Notes under the pieces: generated by a model
What the model was told of the DNA's origin: nothing
What the model saw: the letters and a program-made list of their open reading frames with translations, nothing else
Databases searched by the model: none
NCBI GenBank assembly: GCA_900754775.1
Contig: CAAEDZ010000213.1
Coordinates: 1-5,011, forward strand
Reading direction: 5' to 3'
From: Clostridia bacterium
GTDB lineage: Bacteria; Bacillota_A; Clostridia; Christensenellales; Aristaeellaceae
DNA: 5,011 nt
Shown here: positions 1-4,986 of the stretch, in pieces
Layout of the letters: each line of letters begins with the position of its first letter
Position numbering within the stretch: the stretch's first letter is position 1
Position numbers and translations under genes: made by a program

Positions 1-83
1 AGGCCCGCCGTCGCCGCGTACATCGCCAGCGCCGGAAAGGCGGCCAGCAACAGCGCCAGCAGGCAGATGAGCAGTTTCTTCAT
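1..83 (-). CDS. N-terminal fragment of an exported protein (runs off the window)
   Basis: Only the first 27 codons are inside the window. They read as a classical Sec signal peptide: M-K-K-L-L, then a Leu/Ala-rich hydrophobic core (ICLLALLLAAF), then a P-A-L-A cleavage motif at residues 17-20 followed by M-Y-A-A-T. There is no lipobox Cys, so signal peptidase I processing is likely. The ATG at 83-81 is chosen because GGGAGG lies 7 bases upstream (positions 96-91). The gene lies 54 bp behind the abi gene on the same strand and could be read from the abi promoter. A possible own -35 (TTGAAA, 141-136) has only a poor -10. The mature protein is outside the window, so its function cannot be given. 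Confidence 0.7.
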   Translation of the reverse strand, partial: MKKLLICLLALLLAAFPALAMYAATAG

Positions 84-107
84 ACAGCATCCTCCCTTGC
101 AGTTTTC

Positions 108-122
108 CCTTGTGATACAAGG
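108..122. repeat. Short perfect inverted repeat between abi and the exported-protein gene
   Basis: CCTTGT-GAT-ACAAGG is a perfect 6-bp inverted repeat with a 3-base spacer in the 54-bp gap after the abi stop. No T-tract follows on either strand, so it is not a convincing Rho-independent terminator. It could be an operator for the downstream gene or a weak transcript hairpin; it may also be chance. Confidence 0.3.
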
Positions 123-137
123 CGCGATAGACGCGTT

Positions 138-1046
138 TCAATGGACGGCTTTGTCGGGCGCAACTCCGGCCCCCAGAAGTGCTTCCCAGTTTTCCGGAAA
201 TCCCATAAAATCAGGGCGCGCTTCAGTGTAGTCGCGCATCAGGCCGGTCAATACGCGGTAGAACTCCCGCCACCAGGACCGGCCATTCGTCATTCGGTGC
301 AGCACAAGCAGGACGGGAAAAATCTTGTTGCTTTGATACGGCCTGTATTCCCTGAATAAATATGGGGCTTGCGCAAAGGGCATGTTGTATATCCGTCCAT
401 AATGCGCGCAACGGTTGCGCACTTCGACCAAACTCTGTATCCAGCTTCTCAGATGGATGCTCTTTACCCCATAAAAACCGGCGATCTGTTTCTGATCTTC
501 CAGCTTCAGAATAGAATAGATGGAGGACAGCATGCCAAAGGTAAACAACTCGACAGCGGCCCATGCCGGAAAGTGGCCGCCATACTTCGCCTTATGATGG
601 AGAACGCATGGCAAATGCCTTTGCCGCTGTATTTCAGCGTCCAGCTTCTCCATGGTCATCGCATGGATGCTTTTTCCCGCATTGTTGAGGCGGTCTGAAA
701 AATTCGCCGCGTCGCGATAGCCCTCCGGCCCGTATCGCAGCGAGTGGTGGTAGGCAAACTGTGTGCGTAGCTCGATCTCGACGTGTTCGATCAGATGAAA
801 CAGGGCGCTTCGTAAGGCGCTGTCAAATTCATAGAGTCGGTAAAGATGTAAAAGCGATATTCCGCGCTGGTATTTCTCGCGGTCGTCCTTTCGCATGAGC
901 CCGATGCCATAGGCGCTGAGGCGGTAATAATTTACGCGGGACAGTATCTCTGCCGCGGCGTCGCGATCCTGTATTTCCAGGGCGTGAAACTGTATCAGCT
1001 GGTCGATCTGCTCTTCGTAATTCCGCGCGGGTTTCAAAGGCTCCAT
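138..1046 (-). CDS. Abi_2 family (AbiD/AbiF-like) HEPN protein, probable toxin of an RNA-antitoxin abortive-infection system
   Basis: A 302-residue protein of the usual Abi_2 length. Family features in order: VNYYRLSAYG (38-47), LYEFDSALR (71-79) leading into the helix IEHVEIELRTQFAYH (86-100), PAWAAVELFTFGMLSSIY (160-177), and the HEPN motif RNRCAH (Arg210-x4-His215). In HEPN ribonucleases the Arg and His of R-x4-6-H are catalytic. A second R-x5-H spacing occurs at Arg94-His100. Known for the family: AbiD/AbiF proteins cause abortive infection in lactococci, and AbiF has been described as a toxin paired with a conserved non-coding RNA antitoxin and as a relative of Cas13. No signal peptide or membrane segment is seen, so it should act in the cytoplasm on RNA (inferred). 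The ATG at 1046 has GGGAGG 7 bases upstream. Expression should come from the SOS-box promoter at 1133-1161, through the structured RNA and its U-tract. Hand-counted lines are 45-52% GC against 68-85% in dapF, which suggests transfer. AbiD versus AbiF cannot be settled by eye. Confidence 0.88.
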   Translation of the reverse strand: MEPLKPARNYEEQIDQLIQFHALEIQDRDAAAEILSRVNYYRLSAYGIGLMRKDDREKYQRGISLLHLYRLYEFDSALRSALFHLIEHVEIELRTQFAYHHSLRYGPEGYRDAANFSDRLNNAGKSIHAMTMEKLDAEIQRQRHLPCVLHHKAKYGGHFPAWAAVELFTFGMLSSIYSILKLEDQKQIAGFYGVKSIHLRSWIQSLVEVRNRCAHYGRIYNMPFAQAPYLFREYRPYQSNKIFPVLLVLHRMTNGRSWWREFYRVLTGLMRDYTEARPDFMGFPENWEALLGAGVAPDKAVH

Positions 1047-1053
1047 GCGACCG

Positions 1054-1059
1054 CCTCCC
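1054..1059 (-). promoter_or_regulatory. abi ribosome binding site next to the RNA module
   Basis: GGGAGG lies 7 bases before the abi ATG and fixes that start. It directly follows CCC (1062-1060), which could pair either with the GGG of this site or with the 5' GGG of the upstream RNA. Translation of read-through transcripts may therefore depend on how the leader folds (inference). Confidence 0.65.
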
Positions 1060-1065
1060 GGGTAG

Positions 1066-1120
1066 AAAAAGTCCCACCGTGGTCCGCAGTGCGTCTTGCG
1101 ACGCCCGAGGCGTGGTGGGC
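1066..1120 (-). terminator. Terminator-like helix and U-tract at the end of the candidate RNA
   Basis: The outer helix of the RNA (GCCCACC against GGUGGG-A-C) is followed directly by UUUUU. Because the whole folded RNA is the loop of this helix, the terminator is part of the RNA rather than a separate hairpin. It would release a short RNA most of the time and let a fraction of polymerases continue into abi, giving excess RNA over abi mRNA. The long loop makes it less canonical than a simple stem-loop. Confidence 0.5.
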
Positions 1121-1126
1121 TCTCCC
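1066..1126 (-). ncRNA. Candidate abiF-type structured RNA (antitoxin RNA) upstream of the abi gene
   Basis: About 61 nt, with a predicted +1 at G1126 (seven bases past the -10) and an end in a run of five U at 1070-1066. Visible fold: outer helix CCCACC (1119-1114) with GGUGGG (1078-1073), six perfect pairs; an internal loop; CCUCGG (1110-1105) with CUGCGG (1089-1084), five pairs including one G-U, with U1108 opposite C1086; a bulged A1090; and a perfect 5-bp apical stem GCGUC/GACGC closed by a GCAA tetraloop (1104-1091). It has its own promoter and terminator and sits directly before an AbiF-like gene. A conserved abiF RNA motif has been described by comparative genomics upstream of abiF genes, and later work reported an AbiF-associated RNA as antitoxin. 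Assignment to that family is inferred from position and architecture; I could not compare it with the consensus. It could instead be only a cis-acting attenuator hairpin of the abi leader. Confidence 0.7.
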
Positions 1127-1132
1127 ATGTAT

Positions 1133-1161
1133 ATTATAACATCGAACGTCCGTTCCGTCAA
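1133..1161 (-). promoter_or_regulatory. Strong sigma-A-type promoter for the structured RNA and abi
   Basis: On the minus strand TTGACG (1161-1156) and a perfect TATAAT (1138-1133) are separated by exactly 17 bases. This is five of six plus six of six consensus positions at optimal spacing. The predicted start is about G1126, at the first base of the structured RNA. The spacer is almost filled by an SOS-box palindrome, so the promoter should be strong but repressible. Confidence 0.88.
1143..1156. promoter_or_regulatory. LexA (SOS) box overlapping the promoter spacer
   Basis: The core GAAC-GTCC-GTTC (1144-1155) is a perfect match to the Gram-positive LexA/DinR half-sites GAAC-N4-GTTC. Read on the minus strand, the 14-mer GGAACGGACGTTCG fits the Bacillus subtilis consensus CGAACRNRYGTTYG at 13 of 14 positions; only the first base differs. 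It abuts the -35 and lies wholly between -35 and -10, so bound LexA would block RNA polymerase. LexA is not encoded in the window, and regulation by it is inferred from the site. Confidence 0.75.
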
Positions 1162-1216
1162 TACGGCAGGAAAACTTTTCGCGTTCAACGCCCGTTTGCA
1201 GGGCAAGCGCCATTGT

Positions 1217-2020
1217 TCACCCCTCCGGCAGCTCCCCAAAGAAGCTGATCTCCGCCGGGCCGCTGACGATGACGTGGCCGCTCTTGCCGAACTTGAACAA
1301 CAGCCGTCCGCCGGGCAGATGCACTTCCGCCTTCTCGCGCAAATGCCCCAGATGCACGCCCGCCGCGAAGGCCGCCGAGGCGCCGGTGCCGCAGGCCAGC
1401 GTCGGCCCCGCGCCGCGCTCCCAGACGCGCACGTCCGCCCGCGTGGGCGACAGCGCGCGGCAAAACTCCACGTTGGTGCGGTTGGGGAAGAGGGGGTGGC
1501 GCTCCACACAGGGGCCGAAGTGTTCAAACTCCACGTCGCCGGGGAAGAGGTCGTAGGTGACGGCGTGGGGGTTGCCCATGTCCACGGTGAGAAAGGCGGT
1601 CTCGCGGCCGCCGAGGTCGATCTTCACCGTTTCGCCGAGCTTTGCCTCGCCCATGTCCGCGGCCACGGAGGCGACGCGGCCATGCTCGACGCTGACGCGC
1701 AGGGGCTTGACGCCGCCGAGCGTCTCCACGCTCATGCAGTCGCTCTGCACCGCGCCGGTCTCGTAGAGGTACTTGCCCACGCAGCGCAGGGCGTTGCCGC
1801 ACATCTCCGCCTCGCTGCCGTCGGGGTTGAAGATGCGCATGCGCGCGTCGCAGCTTGCGGAGGGCAAAATCAGCACCAGACCATCGGCGCAAACGCCGAA
1901 GTGCTTGCGGCAGAGCTTTTGCGCCAGCGCCGCGGGGTCGTTTGCCTCCACGCGCCGGGCGTCCTCGCCGCCGAAAAAGACAAAGTCATTGCCAAGGCCG
2001 TGCATTTTGACGAATTTCAT
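1217..2020 (-). CDS. dapF: Diaminopimelate epimerase DapF
   Basis: A 267-residue cytoplasmic enzyme that converts LL-2,6-diaminopimelate to the meso form, for lysine and peptidoglycan synthesis. Its length is normal for the family (about 275 in E. coli). Diagnostic motifs: N-terminal KMHGLGNDFV (5-14); FNPDGSEAEMCGNALRC (64-80) with catalytic Cys74; DMGNPHAV (147-154); and ERGAGPTLACGTGAS (201-215) with catalytic Cys210. Both cysteines of the cofactor-independent two-base mechanism are present, so the enzyme should be active. The ATG at 2020 is chosen because the family starts exactly at M-K-F-x-K-M-H-G, and GGGAG lies 8 bases upstream. It has its own promoter at 2052-2080. No other lysine gene is beside it, and no convincing terminator is seen between its stop and the next promoter 55 bases on, so some read-through into the RNA/abi module is possible. 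Confidence 0.97.
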   Translation of the reverse strand: MKFVKMHGLGNDFVFFGGEDARRVEANDPAALAQKLCRKHFGVCADGLVLILPSASCDARMRIFNPDGSEAEMCGNALRCVGKYLYETGAVQSDCMSVETLGGVKPLRVSVEHGRVASVAADMGEAKLGETVKIDLGGRETAFLTVDMGNPHAVTYDLFPGDVEFEHFGPCVERHPLFPNRTNVEFCRALSPTRADVRVWERGAGPTLACGTGASAAFAAGVHLGHLREKAEVHLPGGRLLFKFGKSGHVIVSGPAEISFFGELPEG

Positions 2021-2051
2021 CCGAGCATCTCCCGCTTCTTTCCTTCCTTTC

Positions 2052-2080
2052 ATTATACCAAAAGGCGGGCGCTTTGCCAA
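2052..2080 (-). promoter_or_regulatory. dapF promoter
   Basis: On the minus strand TTGGCA (2080-2075) lies 17 bases before a perfect TATAAT (2057-2052). The predicted transcription start is near 2045, which leaves a leader of about 25 bases containing the ribosome binding site. This supports the 2020 start and rules out the longer upstream reading frame. Confidence 0.8.
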
Positions 2081-2099
2081 GGCGCGGCGCGCAAAAGTT

Positions 2100-2121
2100 G
2101 TTTTCCGGGCGGCCGCAAAAC
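2100..2121. repeat. Imperfect inverted repeat in the dapF/fucosidase divergent region
   Basis: GTTTT (2100-2104) and AAAAC (2117-2121) flank CGG/CCG (2106-2108, 2113-2115), with one C-C mismatch and a 4-base loop. It is just upstream of the dapF -35. It may be a regulator site; there is no supporting second copy. Confidence 0.3.
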
Positions 2122-2131
2122 CGTCCCGACG

Positions 2132-2173
2132 AAAAATCGGACGCAGGCGGGCGTTCCCGACGCTCCGCCCGTC
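2132..2173 (-). terminator. Long GC hairpin followed by a T-tract on the minus strand (candidate terminator)
   Basis: Stem of 13 pairs in three blocks: GACG (2140-2143) with CGTC (2170-2173), GGCGG (2146-2150) with CCGCC (2165-2169), and GCGT (2151-2154) with ACGC (2160-2163). The loop is TCCCG, with a bulged CA on one side and a bulged T on the other. Read on the minus strand it is followed after CGA by TTTTT (2136-2132), a terminator form. No minus-strand gene precedes it, so it would stop antisense transcription coming out of the fucosidase gene and shield dapF. It may instead be a relic or a regulatory structure. Confidence 0.4.
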
Positions 2174-2206
2174 TTCCCGCTTTGTCAACATCCTGATATT
2201 TTTTCC

Positions 2207-2235
2207 TTGCCCTCGTCCGGCCCGGGCGATATAAT
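2207..2235 (+). promoter_or_regulatory. Fucosidase gene promoter
   Basis: TTGCCC (2207-2212) and a perfect TATAAT (2230-2235) with 17-base spacing. The predicted start of transcription is near 2242, about 31 bases before the ATG. The weak -35 suggests activator dependence or modest expression (inference). Confidence 0.7.
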
Positions 2236-2272
2236 AATGGAAGAAACGCGCAAAAAACGGAGGCGGGGAACG

Positions 2273-3514
2273 ATGGAAGAACGGGGAACGTGGTGGCGGG
2301 AGGCAAAATTCGGCATGTTCATCCACTGGGGGCTGTACGCGCTGCTGGCGGGCAGCTACGCCGGGCGCGAAAGCGGCGGCAACGCCGAGTGGATCATGCA
2401 CGATCTGCACATACCGCCGGAGGAATACCGAACCCTCGCCGGGCACTTCGACCCGGTGGACTTTGACGCGGACGCCATCGTCCGCCTCTGCCGCGAGGCG
2501 GGCATGCGCTATATCGTCTTCACCGCCAAGCACCACGACGGCTTTGCCATGTACCATTCGCGCGCGAGCCGCTACAACATCGTGGACGCGACGCCCTTTG
2601 GCCGGGACGTGGCCATGGAGCTGAAACAGGCCTGCGACCGCCACGGCGTAAAAATGTGCTTTTACTATTCGCAGGCGCAGGACTGGGACCATCCCGGCGG
2701 ACTGGAGGAGGGCAAGGCCGTATCCCCGGAGGCTTTTCAGGGCTACCTTGAAGAAAAGTGCCTGCCGCAGGTGCGCGAACTGCTGGAGGGCTACGGCCCC
2801 TTGGGCCTTGTCTGGTACGACACGCCCATGGACATGCCGCGCGCGGACTGCCTGCGCATGCGCGACCTGGTGCGCACGTTGCAGCCAAACTGTCTGGTCA
2901 GCGGCCGCGTGGGCCACGAGCTGGGCGACTACATGACCACCGGCGACGACTTCATCCCCCTGCTGGCCTATGACGGCCCCTTCGAAGTGCCCGCCACCAT
3001 GAACGGCACCTGGGGCTACGCCGCGGGGCGCAGGCGCTGGAAGCGGCCGGAGGCGATGGTGCGCGATCTGGTGCGCATCGTCAGCCGGGGCGGCAACTAC
3101 CTGCTCAACGTCGGCCCGGACGCGCGCGGTAATCTCCCTCTTGAAAGCGTGGAGGCGCTGCGCGCCATCGGCCGGTTTATGCGCCTGAACGGGGAGAGCA
3201 TCTACGCAACGCGCCCCGTGCCCACCTATCCCTACGACATCGAGTGGGGCTACTTCACCGCCAGGCCGGGCAAGCTGTACATCCACGTATTTGAGGACAT
3301 GCCCGAGATCTACCTCATCAACATGGGCAACACGCCGCTGCGCGCCTACCTGCTCGCGGACGGCACGCCGCTGACCGTGGTGGAGCGGGAGACCTGCGAA
3401 CACGTACATTCCTGGCGCATCGCCCTGCCGGAGGGGCATGAACATGAGATCGACACGGTGATCTGCGTGGAGGTGGCGGAGGAGAATATCTTCTTCGAGC
3501 CGCTGGGGAAATGA
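2273..3514 (+). CDS. GH29 alpha-L-fucosidase, cytoplasmic
   Basis: A 413-residue enzyme expected to release terminal L-fucose from oligosaccharides with retention of configuration. Family motifs in order: KFGMFIHWGLYALLAGSY (12-29), FTAKHHDGFAMYHS (83-96), FYYSQAQDW (130-138), LVWYDTP (179-185) with Asp183 as the expected catalytic nucleophile, FEVPATMNGTWGY (237-249) with Glu238 a candidate for the acid/base or a substrate ligand, and NYLLNVGPDARGNLP (275-289). A short beta-type C-terminal region follows. There is no signal peptide, so it should act on imported fucosylated sugars. It is shorter than many GH29 enzymes and has no carbohydrate-binding module, which fits the compact intracellular clade. 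The ATG at 2273 is preferred: GGAGG (2259-2263) lies 9 bases upstream, and the in-frame ATG at 2237 lies before the predicted transcription start. No transporter or fucose pathway gene is in the window. The next gene has its own promoter. Substrate linkage cannot be told. Confidence 0.93.
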   Translation: MEERGTWWREAKFGMFIHWGLYALLAGSYAGRESGGNAEWIMHDLHIPPEEYRTLAGHFDPVDFDADAIVRLCREAGMRYIVFTAKHHDGFAMYHSRASRYNIVDATPFGRDVAMELKQACDRHGVKMCFYYSQAQDWDHPGGLEEGKAVSPEAFQGYLEEKCLPQVRELLEGYGPLGLVWYDTPMDMPRADCLRMRDLVRTLQPNCLVSGRVGHELGDYMTTGDDFIPLLAYDGPFEVPATMNGTWGYAAGRRRWKRPEAMVRDLVRIVSRGGNYLLNVGPDARGNLPLESVEALRAIGRFMRLNGESIYATRPVPTYPYDIEWGYFTARPGKLYIHVFEDMPEIYLINMGNTPLRAYLLADGTPLTVVERETCEHVHSWRIALPEGHEHEIDTVICVEVAEENIFFEPLGK

Positions 3515-3527
3515 CCGCGCGGGGGGC

Positions 3528-3557
3528 TTGACGGTATTTCGTTTTCAATACTATAAT
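3528..3557 (+). promoter_or_regulatory. Promoter of the BspA-like gene, with palindromes over the -10 and spacer
   Basis: TTGACG (3528-3533) and a perfect TATAAT (3552-3557) with an 18-base spacer, starting 14 bases after the fucosidase stop. Two inverted repeats overlap it: GTATT/AATAC (3534-3538 and 3547-3551) within the spacer, and ACTATA-A-TATAGT (3550-3562) centred on the -10. The AT-rich tract is an island in a GC-rich sequence. The predicted start of transcription is near 3564. Confidence 0.8.
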
Positions 3558-3562
3558 ATAGT
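3550..3562. promoter_or_regulatory. Candidate operator palindrome over the -10 box
   Basis: ACTATA-A-TATAGT is a perfect 6-bp inverted repeat around a central A that contains the whole -10. A dimeric repressor bound here would occlude the promoter. An AT-only core makes part of the symmetry automatic (TATA is self-complementary), so the real evidence is the outer AC/GT pairs. Confidence 0.35.
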
Positions 3563-3591
3563 CATAATATGTGACCACGGAGGGAACGACC

Positions 3592-4986
3592 ATGAAGGAC
3601 CTTCTCAAGACCGCCCTCTGCCTGCTTTTGTGCTCCCTGTTGTCCCTCCCCGCCCTCGCGGAGGTTGGGGAGGAAATGGAAGAACGGACCTGCGGGGATT
3701 ACACCTACATACTTCTCGAAGACGGCGGCGCGCGGATCACCGACTATGACGGCGAGGATGCGGAGTTGACCGTTCCTGACGAGCTGGATGGTCATGCTGT
3801 GCGGGAGATCGGGGAGGAAGCGTTCATTGGCCGCGATAATCTCACATCCGTCACGCTGCCGGAATGCCTGACCTCCATCGGCGTAAATCCGTTCAGTAGA
3901 TGTCCTTCGCTGGCGAAGTTTGACGTTTCCCCTGACCATCCCGTATTTGCGCAGATCGACGGCGTGCTGTATGAAAAGGCCACCAAGGCCCTCATTTGCT
4001 ATCCGGCGGGAAAAGCAGACGATTCCTTCGCCGTGCCGGACGGCATCCTCGCCATCGGCGAGGGCGCTTTCTACAGCTGCAAATCCCTGACCGCCATCAC
4101 GCTGCCAGAGGGCCTGACTACCATCGGCAACGGGGCCTTCTTCGAGTGCGACTCCCTGACCTCCGTCACGCTGCCGGACAGCCTGACCTCCATCGGCGAG
4201 GGTACCTTCGTCGACTGCGCCGCCCTGACCGCCATCACGTTGCCGGACGGCCTAACCTCCATTGGTTCTGGAGCCTTCGCCTTCTGCGACTCCCTGACCT
4301 CCGTCACGCTGCCGGACGGCCTGACTTCTATCGGCGATTCCGCCTTCTTCTTCTGCAGCTTGACCACCATCACGCTGCCGGACAGCTTGAACTCTATTGG
4401 CGAGGGTGCCTTCTCCGGCTGCTACGCCCTGACTTCGGTCACGCTGCCGGACAGTCTGACTTCCATTGGCGGAAATCCGTTCAGTAGCTGTCCTTCGCTG
4501 GAGAAGTTCGACGTTTCCTCTGACCACCCCGTGTTTGCGCAGATCGACGGCGTGCTGTATGAGAAGGCGACCAAAACGCTTGTTTGCTATCCGGCGGGAA
4601 AAGCGGGCAATACCTTCGCCGTGCCGGAAGGAATCCTCGCCATCGACGATTACGCCTTCTCCGGCTGCGCCGCCCTGACCACCATAACGCTGCCGGAGGG
4701 CTTGGCTTCCATCGGCGATTGCGCCTTCGACTACTGCTCCTCCCTGATCTCCGTCACGCTGCCGGATAGCCTGTCCTACATCGGCGATTCCGCCTTCTAC
4801 TGCTGCGAATCCCTGACCTCCGTCACGCTGCCGGATAGTCTGACTTTCATCGGCGAGGGCGCTTTCGAGGATTGCCCGGACGACCTCACTCTCATCGTAT
4901 CACGGGATTCCTACGCCTGCCAGTACGCCATCGACAACGGCCTTACCTACACCTACCCCGACGCCAACGACTGGCTCTACGCCTAA
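3592..4986 (+). CDS. Secreted BspA-like leucine-rich-repeat (LRR_5) protein
   Basis: A 464-residue protein. Residues 1-23 form a signal peptide (basic start, Leu/Cys-rich core, cleavage after P-A-L-A). Residues 33-79 are the BspA-type opening module (C-G-D-Y-T-Y, A-R-I-T-D-Y, V-P-D-E-L-D-G, I-G-E-E-A-F). Ten LRR_5 units of the form LTSVTLPDSLTSIGEGAF-x2-C-x2 begin at residues 84, 166, 189, 212, 235, 257, 280, 362, 385 and 408. All are 23 residues except the unit at 235, which is 22. Two F-A-V-P variants (about 146 and 342) follow near-identical linker modules. The C-terminal cap (432-464) is of the usual S-x-A-x2-Y-A-x3-G-L type. No LPXTG, membrane anchor or cell-wall domain is seen, so it should be released or loosely attached. 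BspA-like proteins in other bacteria mediate adhesion or protein binding; the target here is unknown. ATG 3592 is chosen for GGAGGG 7 bases upstream and for the signal peptide. Confidence 0.93.
   Translation: MKDLLKTALCLLLCSLLSLPALAEVGEEMEERTCGDYTYILLEDGGARITDYDGEDAELTVPDELDGHAVREIGEEAFIGRDNLTSVTLPECLTSIGVNPFSRCPSLAKFDVSPDHPVFAQIDGVLYEKATKALICYPAGKADDSFAVPDGILAIGEGAFYSCKSLTAITLPEGLTTIGNGAFFECDSLTSVTLPDSLTSIGEGTFVDCAALTAITLPDGLTSIGSGAFAFCDSLTSVTLPDGLTSIGDSAFFFCSLTTITLPDSLNSIGEGAFSGCYALTSVTLPDSLTSIGGNPFSSCPSLEKFDVSSDHPVFAQIDGVLYEKATKTLVCYPAGKAGNTFAVPEGILAIDDYAFSGCAALTTITLPEGLASIGDCAFDYCSSLISVTLPDSLSYIGDSAFYCCESLTSVTLPDSLTFIGEGAFEDCPDDLTLIVSRDSYACQYAIDNGLTYTYPDANDWLYA
3886..4071 (+). repeat. Internal duplication, copy 1 (186 bp, BspA-like gene)
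   Basis: Encodes residues 99-160: N-P-F-S, then FDVSPDHPVFAQIDGVLYEK, then CYPAGKA and F-A-V-P. The matching copy lies exactly 588 bp downstream at 4474-4659. Long runs are identical at DNA level, for example around GCGCAGATCGACGGCGTGCT, with mostly third-base differences elsewhere. Confidence 0.9.
4474..4659 (+). repeat. Internal duplication, copy 2 (186 bp, BspA-like gene)
   Basis: Encodes residues 295-356, the second copy of the N-P-F-S to F-A-V-P module. It ends in D-D-Y-A-F instead of G-E-G-A-F. With copy 1 it brackets the central run of LRR units, so recombination between the copies would delete or duplicate 588 bp (196 codons) in frame. Confidence 0.9.

Noticed and set aside
113..141. 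Promoter for the exported-protein gene (TTGAAA at 141-136)
   Set aside because: The best -10 candidates at 16-17 spacing (TGTATC, GTATCA) match at most three of six positions, so it is not reported as a promoter.
1162..1216. Terminator after dapF
   Set aside because: Only short symmetries (GCGTT-G-AACGC and GAAAA-G-TTTTC) are present, with loops too small to fold and no proper stem plus T-tract.
2183..2188. Perfect TTGACA on the minus strand as a second dapF promoter
   Set aside because: No -10-like sequence lies 16-18 bases downstream; that region is the GC hairpin.
2237..2239. ATG at 2237 as fucosidase start
   Set aside because: It overlaps the end of the -10 region and precedes the predicted transcription start, and it has no ribosome binding site.
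1079..2272. Long open plus-strand frame running into the fucosidase from position 1079
   Set aside because: It is antisense to dapF and open only because of high GC. The real start is the ATG at 2273 with GGAGG 9 bases upstream and a promoter at 2207-2235.
2021..3445. Minus-strand frame continuing upstream of dapF through the fucosidase region
   Set aside because: The part above 2020 is antisense to the GH29 gene and has no recognisable protein. The dapF N-terminus M-K-F-x-K-M-H-G starts at 2020, with its promoter and ribosome binding site just before it.
3571..3573. GTG at 3571 as start of the BspA-like gene
   Set aside because: It lies upstream of the GGAGGG that serves ATG 3592 and would put seven extra residues in front of a normal signal peptide.
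4071..4527. Antisense frames over the repeat region with repeated peptides
   Set aside because: They mirror the LRR repeats on the other strand and have no start signals or recognisable domains.
3840..4890. Regularly spaced repeats as a possible CRISPR array
   Set aside because: The periods are 69 bp, in frame, translate to LRR_5 units and contain no unique spacers.
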